From Ignavibacteria bacterium (GTDB taxonomy: Bacteria; Bacteroidota; Ignavibacteria; UBA10030; SZUA-254): a stretch of 5,544 nt of DNA. Position numbers and translations under genes: made by a program. Location: NCBI GenBank assembly GCA_005877655.1, contig VBOC01000139.1, positions 1 to 5,544 of the forward strand. The letters run 5' to 3'. This document shows positions 1 through 5,544 of the stretch, piece after piece. Below the pieces are notes generated by a model. It was not told the DNA's origin and searched no databases. It saw only the letters and a program-made list of their open reading frames with translations. How positions within the stretch are numbered: the stretch's first letter is position 1; each line of letters starts with the position of its first letter.

Positions 1-122
1 GTCGTCTTGATGATCTCGATCCCGACCTCCATTCCCGGATGGAGCTTCAGGAGTTCGTTCCTGACATAGTTCGACTGCCAGAGGGCAAGGGGGCTTCCGC
101 GCGTTCCGATGACAGCCCTCAT
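1..122 (-). CDS. hemC: Porphobilinogen deaminase (hydroxymethylbilane synthase), N-terminal part, cut by window edge
   Basis: HemC condenses four porphobilinogen molecules into the linear tetrapyrrole hydroxymethylbilane in the cytoplasm, using a dipyrromethane cofactor. Only the first 40 codons are in the window; the family is usually about 300 residues, so most of the gene, including the cofactor-binding cysteine, lies beyond position 1. The visible protein starts [16 protein letters not shown], with the family signature [11 protein letters not shown] at residues 6-16 (Arg8 in the conserved arginine position), then an LHPG segment near residues 27-30 and IIKT at 37-40, matching the usual HPG...IKT(T) spacing. 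The ATG at 122-120 overlaps the hemA stop codon as ATGA, and a perfect AGGAGG lies 8 bases upstream, so this start is secure. It is the third gene of the ccsA/hemX-like-hemA-hemC operon and is probably translationally coupled to hemA. The short open frame is intact; the identification is firm despite truncation. Confidence 0.95.
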   Translation of the reverse strand, partial: MRAVIGTRGSPLALWQSNYVRNELLKLHPGMEVGIEIIKT

Positions 123-1387
123 CCGGAATTCCTCCTGTCGAGCCCGAACAGATGGCGCAGGAGGGAGATCTTGTCACGCAGTGTTTGATGCGTGTCCGAT
201 CCGTTTTTCAGACTGATGGTCGGCGTGTGCAGTATTTTATTCACGATACGTTTTGTAAGGACTTCGATCTCCTCCCGCTCATCCGGGGAGAAGCGGCGAA
301 GGTGATGCTCCACTTCCTGCCGCCGGATCTCCTCCAGGCGCCCGCGTAGCTCCTCGATCGTCGGATTTGCTTCGAGCGACGCATGCCACCGATTGAACTG
401 GATGAGTTCCCCGAGGATGATCCGGCGGATCTTGGGCACTTCCGAGGCGCGGCGGCGGAGATTCTTACCGATGACGAAGTTCAGTGTATCCAGGTTGTGA
501 AGGAACACGCTCTCGATCGAGTTCGCGGCCGGATCAATATTACGCGGGACGCCGATATCGATAATAAACAGCGGCCTGGCCCCCCTTAGTTTCATCGCAC
601 GGCGGAGATCCTGTTCCGACAGGATGTAGGAGGGCGCGTCGACCGAACTGATCACGATGTCGACGGCTTCCAGTTCCGCGGCGATCCTGTCGAAGTCGAC
701 CACTCGTCCCCGGAGAAGCGCGGCAAGATCCTCGGCGTGCTGCCGCGTCCGGTTGGCCAGAAGCAGCGTCCCGATATTCTTTCCGACGAGATGTTTCGCA
801 GTGAGTTTTCCGGTTTCCCCACTGCCGATAAGAAGGGCGGTCCGCTTGCTTAAATCAGAGAAGATTTTCGAAGACAATTCTGCGGCCGCATAGCTGAGCG
901 AAACCGCGCCTTCGCTGATCTCTGTTTCGGTCCGCGCCCGCTTGGCGACCCTGAGCGCGGTATCAAAGATCCGGTTCGTCACGGCCCCGGTCGCCGAGAG
1001 AGACCGCGCGATCGCATAGGCGTCCCTGATCTGGCTGACGATCTGGATATCCCCGAGGACCATCGAATCGATCCCGGAAGCGACGTTGAACAGGTGTTTT
1101 ACGGCGTTGAGCGAGGGAATCGAATACAGGTGCTCCTCCCGGACCGCGCCTACCGCCTGCTTGTGTTCGGCAAGGCGCTTCCACAACGGCTCGCCGTTCG
1201 CGGAGCCTTCGCGGGTCGTGTAATAGAGTTCTGTCCGGTTGCAGGTCGAGACCAGGACGCAGTCGTTAATCTGCTTTTGCCGCAGGGAGGGCACGACGGA
1301 TTGTATCTCCTTTTCGGAGAACCAGAGCTTCTCCCGCGTCTCAAGCGGCGCCGTCCGGTGGTTGATCCCCAGGCAGAAGAAATTCAT
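119..1387 (-). CDS. hemA: Glutamyl-tRNA reductase
   Basis: HemA reduces glutamyl-tRNA(Glu) with NADPH to glutamate-1-semialdehyde, the committed step of the C5 tetrapyrrole pathway. From the ATG at 1387 the protein has 422 residues, a normal family length. The catalytic domain opens with [14 protein letters not shown] (residues 6-19) and carries the active-site cysteine at about 49 in the [10 protein letters not shown] motif. An LGDIQIVSQ segment (111-119) stands where most homologues have LGEPQILGQ. The NADPH-binding Rossmann domain has GSGETG at 188-193 and an ANRT motif at 211-214; [10 protein letters not shown] is at 277-286. A helical, charged dimerisation domain runs from about 320 to 415. 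The open frame extends 5 codons further to a TTG at 1402, but I prefer the ATG: it has a GGAA 7 bases upstream and gives the standard family N-terminus, whereas the TTG sits inside a hairpin stem. The gene lies 64 bases after the ccsA/hemX-like gene and overlaps hemC by 4 bases. Confidence 0.97.
   Translation of the reverse strand: MNFFCLGINHRTAPLETREKLWFSEKEIQSVVPSLRQKQINDCVLVSTCNRTELYYTTREGSANGEPLWKRLAEHKQAVGAVREEHLYSIPSLNAVKHLFNVASGIDSMVLGDIQIVSQIRDAYAIARSLSATGAVTNRIFDTALRVAKRARTETEISEGAVSLSYAAAELSSKIFSDLSKRTALLIGSGETGKLTAKHLVGKNIGTLLLANRTRQHAEDLAALLRGRVVDFDRIAAELEAVDIVISSVDAPSYILSEQDLRRAMKLRGARPLFIIDIGVPRNIDPAANSIESVFLHNLDTLNFVIGKNLRRRASEVPKIRRIILGELIQFNRWHASLEANPTIEELRGRLEEIRRQEVEHHLRRFSPDEREEIEVLTKRIVNKILHTPTISLKNGSDTHQTLRDKISLLRHLFGLDRRNSG
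131..136 (-). promoter_or_regulatory. Perfect Shine-Dalgarno site of hemC
   Basis: The minus strand reads AGGAGG with 8 bases between it and the hemC ATG at 122. It lies inside the last codons of hemA. It fixes the hemC start and shows that this organism's ribosomes can use a canonical anti-Shine-Dalgarno interaction. Confidence 0.9.
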
Positions 1388-1398
1388 AGTACGATTCC

Positions 1399-1421
1399 GC
1401 AACGCTCGGCGGGCGCGTTGC
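1399..1421 (-). other. 7-bp perfect hairpin just upstream of hemA
   Basis: GCAACGC and GCGTTGC (arms 1399-1405 and 1415-1421) enclose a 9-base GC-rich loop in the 64-base gap between the ccsA/hemX-like gene and hemA. On the transcript its 3' arm ends directly before the GGAA (1398-1395) that serves the ATG at 1387, and the alternative TTG codon (1402-1400) lies inside that arm. No thymine run follows, so it is not an intrinsic terminator. It could modulate hemA translation or mRNA processing; this is inference. Confidence 0.45.
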
Positions 1422-1451
1422 CGCGAGATTGAAATATTTTGGCGCTTGTTT

Positions 1452-2276
1452 TCAATAGAATTTATGGAAGCCGCTAAGGAAAATATTGATCACCGTCATC
1501 GAGAACATCGCCGTCGCGAAGCCGAACACCGACAGGACCATCATCCTCCGCCCCTGCCAATGCCTGAGGCGTTTTGCGGCCAGACCGGCCCCGTAAATGA
1601 GCCAGATCACGAAGGTGCCGAAGAGTTTCGGATCGGTGTAGGACACCTCCTGCGTGATCCGCGGCAGCCAGACGATCCCGGCAATGATGGCGATCGTCAG
1701 GAAGATGAACCCGAAGAGTGTTGCGGTGAAGCTCATCCGCTCGAGCATTTCAAGGTTTGGCAGGCGTTTATACACCACTCCGAAACGGCTGAATTTGATC
1801 TCGTGGTAGAGCATCAGATACAGGAACCCGTAGACCGCGGAGATCGTGATCGCGGCATAGCCCAGGAGGGCGCTTGACACGTGGAACCCCAGCAGGTTGC
1901 TTTGTAAAATTGGCGGCACTTCCGAAACTTCCCTGATAAATATCGACGAGACGAGCTGGAAGAAAAACGGCAGAATCAGGATAAAGTACCCGGTCGACTT
2001 TATTTTGAGGCGCCATTCGATGCAGGCATAGACCAGTGTGACGGTGAACGCCATCAGGGAAAAAATCTCGAAAACCGACGTGATCGGAGGGTGACGCAAC
2101 TCCGCCGTGCGCATGACGATGTAGAACCCGTGCGTCAGAAGCGTAGCGAATAACAACGGTGTGCTGAGGCGCTCCGCCGGGCGGATGTTGCTGAAGAACG
2201 CTCTTGCATAAACCCAGATGGTGGCGAAATAGAGTAAGGGAAGAGCTATTTCACAAAGAATGATCGGGAGCTTCAT
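1452..2276 (-). CDS. ccsA: CcsA/HemX-like cytochrome c assembly family membrane protein
   Basis: This is an integral membrane protein of 274 residues with about eight hydrophobic segments (roughly 4-24, 38-56, 68-88, 94-114, 130-157, 184-204, 216-234, 246-268). It resembles the CcsA/HemX branch of the cytochrome c assembly family (CcmC/CcmF/CcsA). Visible family marks are THG (His49), LGFHVSSALLGYA (His132), YTDPKLFGTFVIWLIYG (213-229) and a C-terminal SGFHKFY (His271). The tryptophan-rich WGxxWxWD heme-binding loop of true CcsA is degenerate: only the DPK and the following helix remain. That, and its place directly before hemA, favours a HemX-like role; in Bacillus subtilis, HemX is associated with control of HemA level. 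CcsA-type heme delivery to apocytochromes remains possible. The ATG at 2276 begins MKLPIILCEIALPLLYF, at the first membrane helix. A longer frame to 2420 exists, but its 48 extra residues are not membrane-like and cross the promoter. No Shine-Dalgarno is visible. It is the first gene of the heme operon. Confidence 0.85.
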   Translation of the reverse strand: MKLPIILCEIALPLLYFATIWVYARAFFSNIRPAERLSTPLLFATLLTHGFYIVMRTAELRHPPITSVFEIFSLMAFTVTLVYACIEWRLKIKSTGYFILILPFFFQLVSSIFIREVSEVPPILQSNLLGFHVSSALLGYAAITISAVYGFLYLMLYHEIKFSRFGVVYKRLPNLEMLERMSFTATLFGFIFLTIAIIAGIVWLPRITQEVSYTDPKLFGTFVIWLIYGAGLAAKRLRHWQGRRMMVLSVFGFATAMFSMTVINIFLSGFHKFY

Positions 2277-2300
2277 CGGAGCGCAAATGGCGTGTGGAGG

Positions 2301-2329
2301 AAGATACCCAAAGCCGCCGTCATTTTCAA
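2301..2329 (-). promoter_or_regulatory. Sigma70-like promoter of the ccsA/hemX-hemA-hemC operon
   Basis: Read on the minus strand, TTGAAA (2329-2324) is followed after exactly 17 bases by TATCTT (2306-2301). These match 5/6 and 4/6 of the sigma70 consensus (TTGACA, TATAAT). Transcription would start near 2294, leaving a leader of only about 18 bases before the ATG at 2276. The site lies inside the discarded 5' extension of the ccsA-like frame, which supports the shorter start. Predicted from sequence only. Confidence 0.6.
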
Positions 2330-2382
2330 GGAATCCAACCCGGTCGCATATGAAGTTTGGCCCGCGCGGCAGCCGCCACGCC

Positions 2383-2411
2383 TTGCAACTGCAGGCGGTT
2401 GTTGCTATATT
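2383..2411 (+). promoter_or_regulatory. Sigma70-like promoter of the peptidase-adenosyltransferase pair
   Basis: TTGCAA (2383-2388) and TATATT (2406-2411) are separated by 17 bases, close to the sigma70 consensus. Transcription would begin near 2418, about 34 bases before the ATG at 2452. The leader is pyrimidine-rich (tttcctttctccttta, 2421-2436). The divergent promoter for the heme operon lies about 55 bases to the left, so one regulator could affect both. Predicted from sequence only. Confidence 0.6.
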
Positions 2412-2451
2412 GGACGGCAATTTCCTTTCTCCTTTAACTTACCCGAACGCC

Positions 2452-3846
2452 ATGGACCAAGTCCTGAACTATGTCGAGGCGAACCGGTCGCGCTATCTCG
2501 ACGAACTCAAAGAGCTGATCGCAATACCGAGCGTGAGCACGGACCCGCAGAAGAAAGGGGATGTGGCCCGGTGCGCCGATTGGATCGCCGCGCACCTGAG
2601 AGGGATCGGGATGCAAACCGTCCAGGTGTTCGCGACGGCAGGCCATCCGATCGTTTATGCCGATTGGATGGGGGCGCCCGGGAAACCGACAGTTTTGTTT
2701 TACGGCCACTACGACGTCCAGCCGGTCGACCCGGTCAATCTGTGGACGTCTCCACCCTTCGACGCGACAATCCGCGGTGAAAACCTGTATGCGCGGGGAA
2801 CAGCCGACGATAAGGGGCAGGTATTCGTGCACTTTAAAAGCATCGAGGCGTATCTCAAGAATCTCGGCAGACTTCCAATCAATCTGAAGATGATCATCGA
2901 AGGGGAAGAGGAGATCGGCAGCGAGCATCTGGAAATCTTCGTCCGGGAACACAAAGAGTTGCTCAAGGCCGACCTGGTGTTGATTTCGGATACGCCGATG
3001 TTCGCCAGGGGAGTCCCCTCCGTTTGCTACGGCTTGCGCGGCATCAGCTACATGCAGCTCGACGTCACCGGTCCGAACCGGGATCTTCACTCCGGCTCTT
3101 TCGGCGGTTCCGTCCATAACCCGATCCAGGCGCTTGCGGAGATGATCGCGGGGATGCATGATAAGAATGGGCGCGTCACGATCCCCGGATTTTACGACGA
3201 CGTGCGCCCGCTTTCCAAGAAAGAGCGCCGGGCTCTATCGAAGCTTCCCTGGAGCGACAAGAAGTATGCCCGCGAGCTGGGGGTTCGGGCGCTCTATGGC
3301 GAAAAGGGATTTACGACGCTCGAGAGATTGTGGGCGCGGCCGACCCTGGAGAGCAACGGCATCTGGGGGGGATTCACGGGTGAGGGCGCAAAGACGGTGC
3401 TCCCTTCGAAGGCGTCTGCGAAGATTTCGATGCGCCTCGTCCCGGACCAGAGCGCCGGCAAGATTGCAAAATTATTCCAGAAGTACATCAAAAAAATCGC
3501 CCCGAAGAGTGTCCAGGCGGACGCGATCTACATCCACGGCGGAGAACCTGCCGTGACCCCCATCGACAGCCCCGGCGTGAAGGCCGCAGTCGCGGCGCTG
3601 GAAAAAGGGTTCGGCAAGAAACCCGTCTATCAGAGGGAGGGCGGATCGATACCGATTGTTGTGCAATTTAAACAGATCCTCGGACTGGACACTGTTCTGC
3701 TGGGATTCGGCCTCCCCGACGAGAACGCGCACGCCCCCGACGAGTTCATCAGCCTGGAAAATTTCTTCAAGGGCATAAGGACCTCCGTTCATTTTTTTGA
3801 CGAGCTTCCATTATATATGAAAAATGGACACCGGAGACGGGGTTGA
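2452..3846 (+). CDS. M20-family metallopeptidase (dipeptidase, CNDP/ArgE/DapE-like)
   Basis: This is a 464-residue di-zinc peptidase of the M20 family, of the dipeptidase type (carnosinase CNDP / PepV / DUG1-like), likely cytoplasmic since no signal peptide is seen. Metal and catalytic residues are all present: His86 in FYGHYDVQP, bridging Asp119 in RGTADDKGQ, catalytic Glu153 and metal Glu154 in EGEEEIGSEHL, Asp180 in LISDTPMF, and His427 in GFGLPDENAHAPDEF. The dimerisation ('lid') domain spans roughly residues 195-375 and has the DLHSGSFGG motif with His213. These features predict hydrolysis of dipeptides or a similar short amide substrate; the exact substrate cannot be read from sequence. 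The ATG at 2452 gives the typical start (MDQVLNYVEA... with the IPSVST motif at 25-30). The frame is open back to 2260, but that stretch contains the promoters and is rich in arginine and proline, unlike the family. No Shine-Dalgarno is seen; the leader is pyrimidine-rich. The stop overlaps the TTG start of the next gene. Confidence 0.93.
   Translation: MDQVLNYVEANRSRYLDELKELIAIPSVSTDPQKKGDVARCADWIAAHLRGIGMQTVQVFATAGHPIVYADWMGAPGKPTVLFYGHYDVQPVDPVNLWTSPPFDATIRGENLYARGTADDKGQVFVHFKSIEAYLKNLGRLPINLKMIIEGEEEIGSEHLEIFVREHKELLKADLVLISDTPMFARGVPSVCYGLRGISYMQLDVTGPNRDLHSGSFGGSVHNPIQALAEMIAGMHDKNGRVTIPGFYDDVRPLSKKERRALSKLPWSDKKYARELGVRALYGEKGFTTLERLWARPTLESNGIWGGFTGEGAKTVLPSKASAKISMRLVPDQSAGKIAKLFQKYIKKIAPKSVQADAIYIHGGEPAVTPIDSPGVKAAVAALEKGFGKKPVYQREGGSIPIVVQFKQILGLDTVLLGFGLPDENAHAPDEFISLENFFKGIRTSVHFFDELPLYMKNGHRRRG
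3833..3836 (+). promoter_or_regulatory. Ribosome binding site deciding the TTG start of pduO
   Basis: GGAG is 6 bases before the TTG at 3843, within the last codons of the peptidase gene. Together with the conserved MKIYTR N-terminus it selects this non-ATG start. Confidence 0.75.
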
Positions 3847-4385
3847 AGATTTATACACGGAGGGGCGACAAGGGGGAGACTGCTTTATTCGGGGGAAAGC
3901 GGGTGCCCAAGGATTCGCTGCGCATCGAGGCCTTCGGTACCGTGGACGAGCTGAACAGCGTGATCGGAATATGCCGGTCGCTCAAGCCGGCGGGGGAGTT
4001 CGACAAGATCCTCGAACAGATTCAGCACGACCTGTTCGGGCTCGGGGCTGATCTCGCATCCGCGGGAACATCCGCGAAAAAGAAGGAAGATCGGGTACGC
4101 TCATCCGACGTAGACCGGCTTGAACGGCATATCGACAAAATCGAAGGGAAGCTTCGCCCGTTGAGGAATTTTATCCTCCCTGGAGGCAGCGCCCCCGCCT
4201 CGATGATTCACTTCGCCCGCACCGTCTGCCGCAGGGCCGAGAGGCTTTTGGTCCGGCTTGCCCGGACCGAGAAGGGAGGGGAGTTACCCGTAATCTATCT
4301 CAACCGGCTATCCGATTTACTCTTTGTGATGGCAAGGAGAGAAAACGCCCGAACCAAGAATCCCGAGATAAAGTGGAAATCGTGA
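3843..4385 (+). CDS. pduO: PduO-type ATP:cob(I)alamin adenosyltransferase
   Basis: The enzyme transfers the adenosyl group of ATP to cob(I)alamin (or cobinamide/cobyrinate) to give adenosylcobalamin, acting as a cytoplasmic trimer. The 180-residue product matches the single-domain PduO family in length and motifs: the N-terminal ATP-binding segment IYTRRGDKGETALFGG (3-18), FGTVDELNS (31-39; Asp35 and Asn38 at conserved sites), NFILPGGSAPAS (109-120), the helix HFARTVCRRAERLL (123-136) with the conserved arginines and Glu133, and YLNRLSDLLFVMAR (152-165). The start is a TTG at 3843-3845, giving M-K-I-Y-T-R, the standard family N-terminus. It is supported by GGAG at 3833-3836, 6 bases upstream. 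It overlaps the peptidase stop (TTGA), so the two genes are surely co-transcribed and probably translationally coupled. There is no room for its own B12 riboswitch, and none is evident before the peptidase gene. B12 use elsewhere in the genome, for example methylmalonyl-CoA mutase or ribonucleotide reductase, is inferred. Confidence 0.95.
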   Translation: MKIYTRRGDKGETALFGGKRVPKDSLRIEAFGTVDELNSVIGICRSLKPAGEFDKILEQIQHDLFGLGADLASAGTSAKKKEDRVRSSDVDRLERHIDKIEGKLRPLRNFILPGGSAPASMIHFARTVCRRAERLLVRLARTEKGGELPVIYLNRLSDLLFVMARRENARTKNPEIKWKS

Positions 4386-4461
4386 TCTGGTAAACCGAGG
4401 CCGGCAGGATTTGAAACGCGAGTGAAAGGTCGTGCTGCGGAGGGAGGGTTATAAATAAAAC

Positions 4462-4529
4462 GCACGAGGGCGAGCGTGGCATTCCAACTTGGGAGGCGAA
4501 GTCAGAAACCGTGGTTCCCGCCCACGTGC
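4462..4529. repeat. Imperfect inverted repeat, possible remnant of an interspersed repeat
   Basis: The arm GCACGAGGGCGAG (4462-4474) is complementary at 11 of 13 positions to CCCGCCCACGTGC (4517-4529), with 42 bases between. The interior holds CATTCCAACTTGGGAGGCGA (4480-4499), with the small palindrome CCAACTTGG. A further small hairpin, CGTGG/CCACG (4510-4514 and 4522-4526), competes with the outer pairing. The look is of a decayed intergenic repeat; whether other copies exist cannot be seen here. Confidence 0.35.
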
Positions 4530-4607
4530 ATTAGAAAGATACGACAGCGATATCCAAAAGTCAAGAGAAAATTTCAATTCTTGGATGAATATATTTTAAT
4601 TTTCCCC

Positions 4608-4667
4608 GCGCAAGTTCGTAAATTATTGTATGACAATGAGTGACCCGGGAGCAACTAATTTTTGCGC
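4608..4667. repeat. Bulged 60-bp inverted repeat
   Basis: GCGCAA (4608-4613) pairs with TTGCGC (4662-4667). After a 6-base bulge on the left, AAATTA (4620-4625) pairs with TAATTT (4656-4661), which abuts the first right arm exactly. The interior contains the dyad ATTGT-atg-ACAAT. The structure lies roughly 90 bases upstream of the nuo -35 box, so it is outside the predicted leader and would act as DNA or in pduO readthrough RNA. Function unknown. Confidence 0.35.
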
Positions 4668-4753
4668 AGCAGGTGGAGTTCGCACTAGCAACTCTTATTG
4701 AGTTCCGCCTGGCTTTAACCTCAATGCGATTGATAACCGGACAGCAAAGTTTT

Positions 4754-4782
4754 TTGACTTTTTTTCATATTCTTTCTATATT
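4754..4782 (+). promoter_or_regulatory. Near-consensus sigma70 promoter of the nuo operon
   Basis: TTGACT (4754-4759), a 17-base spacer and TATATT (4777-4782) make this the best promoter in the window. The -35 box is embedded in thymine runs on both sides. The start of transcription would be near 4789, giving a leader of about 50 bases before nuoA at 4839. This fits a constitutively high need for complex I. Confidence 0.7.
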
Positions 4783-4838
4783 TGGGCGAATTTCTGGCTC
4801 TCCCAGCCATCCACGCAAGGAATGTCTGCCTACATTTC

Positions 4839-5273
4839 ATGATCACAGACTTCAGCCGCGTATTCCTCTTCTTCGTTCTCGGGACGGTATTCGTTGCCGG
4901 GGGCCTCGTCACGGCGTGGCTGGTGCGTCCGCACCGCTGGTATCCTGCAAAGCTTAGCTCGTATGAATGCGGCGAGGAACCGGTCGGCGACTCCTGGGTC
5001 CGGTTCAATATCCGCTTCTACGTCGTCGCACTCATCTTCCTGATCTTCGATGTCGAAATCGTATTTCTTGTCCCGTGGGCTGTAGTCTACAGCCGGTTGG
5101 GGAGCTACGCCTTCGTTGAGATGACAATTTTTCTTGCGATACTGCTCGTCGGGTACGCCTATGTTTGGGTAAAGGGGGACCTGGACTGGGATAAGCCGCT
5201 GCCGAATGTCCCTGTTCTCAAGCGCGGCGGTCCGGCGGAGAAACAAGCCCTTTCCGAAGAAGTTACCGTTTGA
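4839..5273 (+). CDS. nuoA: NADH-quinone oxidoreductase subunit A
   Basis: NuoA is a small membrane subunit of proton-pumping complex I, at the junction of the peripheral and membrane arms close to the quinone channel. The product has 144 residues with three membrane helices (about 6-28, 60-80 and 91-111), as expected. Diagnostic motifs are [13 protein letters not shown] (41-53), [19 protein letters not shown] (55-73) with the conserved acidic pair Asp71/Glu73, and VKGDLDW (111-117) after the third helix. The loop cysteine of the YECG motif is Cys44. The ATG at 4839 gives the usual short N-terminus just ahead of helix 1; the frame remains open to a TTG at 4782, but that lies on the -10 box. 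The only purine-rich patch upstream, AAGGA at 4817-4821, is 17 bases away, so the ribosome site is unusual. The gene is first in a nuo operon, with nuoB 15 bases after its stop, and is expressed from the strong promoter at 4754-4782. Confidence 0.97.
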   Translation: MITDFSRVFLFFVLGTVFVAGGLVTAWLVRPHRWYPAKLSSYECGEEPVGDSWVRFNIRFYVVALIFLIFDVEIVFLVPWAVVYSRLGSYAFVEMTIFLAILLVGYAYVWVKGDLDWDKPLPNVPVLKRGGPAEKQALSEEVTV

Positions 5274-5288
5274 GTTGAAGACCTTTCC

Positions 5289-5544
5289 ATGGGACTCCTA
5301 GACAGGCAATTCGGGACGAGCAACGTGATTGTAACGTCCCTCGAGAACCTGCTGAACTGGGCGCGCCTCTCCTCGCTCTGGCAGATGCAGTTCGGACTCG
5401 CCTGCTGCGCGATCGAGATGATGGCCGCGGCCGCTTCGCATTATGACTTCGACCGCTTCGGGGTGATCCCCCGTGCGACCCCCCGGCAATCGGACGTCAT
5501 GATTGTCGCCGGGACCGTCACCCTGAAGATGGCGACCCGCATCA
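5289..5544 (+). CDS. nuoB: NADH-quinone oxidoreductase subunit B, N-terminal part, cut by window edge
   Basis: NuoB is the peripheral-arm subunit of complex I that binds the terminal iron-sulfur cluster N2, next to the quinone site. Translating from the ATG at 5289 gives 85 uninterrupted codons to the window end (the family is usually about 160-230 residues). The visible protein begins [20 protein letters not shown] and contains [23 protein letters not shown] (24-45). Its tandem cysteines, Cys39-Cys40, are two of the four N2 ligands; the other two lie beyond position 5544. It continues with [31 protein letters not shown] (52-82), a near-invariant NuoB stretch with the PRATPRQSD loop. The N-terminal extension before NWAR is short. 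Only a weak GAAG (5277-5280) lies 8 bases upstream, and translation may depend on readthrough from nuoA, whose stop is 15 bases away. nuoC and the rest of complex I presumably follow. Confidence 0.96.
   Translation, partial: MGLLDRQFGTSNVIVTSLENLLNWARLSSLWQMQFGLACCAIEMMAAAASHYDFDRFGVIPRATPRQSDVMIVAGTVTLKMATRI

Larger units (their letters stand above)
4386..4838. other. 453-bp intergenic region before nuoA without a convincing gene
   Basis: Open frames here are short, lack family-like sequence and run into nuoA in another frame. Base composition becomes AT-rich from about 4565 to 4630 (for example gaatatattttaatttt near 4586). The region holds two imperfect inverted repeats (4462-4529 and 4608-4667), a small dyad ATTGT-atg-ACAAT (4625-4637), and the nuo promoter at 4754-4782. 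I see no tRNA, no clear intrinsic terminator for pduO, and no recognised riboswitch. Confidence 0.7.

Noticed and set aside
1425..1455. Possible hemA promoter (minus strand TTGAAA at the ccsA-like stop with an ATATTT downstream)
   Set aside because: The spacer is only 12-13 bases, too short for sigma70.
1239..1877. 212-codon plus-strand open frame
   Set aside because: It lies antisense to hemA and the ccsA-like gene, is rich in His, Arg, Glu and Pro as expected of a shadow frame, and has no recognisable family.
2434..3159. 241-codon minus-strand open frame
   Set aside because: It is antisense to the peptidase gene, whose catalytic motifs are all in the plus frame; the composition is that of a shadow.
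4386..4480. Possible cobalamin riboswitch near pduO
   Set aside because: The segment follows pduO rather than precedes it, and no B12-box-like core is visible; pduO itself starts inside the upstream gene's stop.
4470..4535. Possible tRNA or structured RNA (ggttcccgcc resembles a T arm)
   Set aside because: No consistent acceptor stem, D arm or anticodon arm can be folded; GGTTCC is too weak alone.
4740..4767. Thymine runs near 4749-4765 as an intrinsic terminator for pduO
   Set aside because: No stable GC stem directly precedes them; they are better explained as flanks of the -35 box.
4640..4957. 105-codon plus-strand open frame
   Set aside because: It spans the nuo promoter and enters nuoA in another frame; no family resemblance.
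1..5544. A new or exotic system (defence, mobile element, CRISPR, secondary metabolism)
   Set aside because: All long frames belong to known housekeeping families; no direct repeat arrays, transposase, integrase or toxin-like genes are visible.

Overview
This is an ordinary bacterial housekeeping segment of moderately high GC, with AT-richer intergenic DNA. It holds seven protein genes, two of them cut by the window edges. I see no mobile element, CRISPR array, RNA gene or defence system. The C5 (glutamyl-tRNA) heme route, a CcsA/HemX-like protein, an Nuo-type complex I operon and a PduO-type adenosyltransferase suit a free-living, respiring bacterium. My tentative guess is a Gram-negative lineage of the Bacteroidota/Chlorobiota/Ignavibacteriota group, but nothing here proves it. 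One perfect AGGAGG site (before hemC) shows that Shine-Dalgarno initiation is used, although several other starts lack a clear site.

Layout. Minus strand, 2276 down to 1: a heme-biosynthesis operon in the order ccsA/hemX-like, hemA, hemC (only its first 40 codons are inside the window). A sigma70-like promoter lies just before the first gene, and hemA and hemC are joined by a 4-base ATGA overlap. A 175-bp divergent intergenic region (2277-2451) carries one promoter for each direction.

Plus strand, 2452-4385: a two-gene unit of an M20-family metallodipeptidase and a PduO-type cob(I)alamin adenosyltransferase, joined by a TTGA stop/start overlap. Positions 4386-4838 hold no convincing gene. 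They contain two imperfect inverted repeats, an AT-rich tract and, at the end, a near-consensus promoter (TTGACT, 17 bp, TATATT). From 4839 the NADH:quinone oxidoreductase operon begins with nuoA and nuoB; nuoB runs off the right edge after 85 codons.

How the genes relate: HemA makes the committed precursor of tetrapyrroles, HemC polymerises porphobilinogen, and the membrane protein upstream is of the family linked to heme handling or HemA control, so the left operon is a coherent heme module. NuoA and NuoB start the respiratory module. The peptidase/adenosyltransferase pair between them has no obvious functional tie to either. Nothing in the window qualifies as a new biological system; the points worth a second look are small regulatory or structural details.
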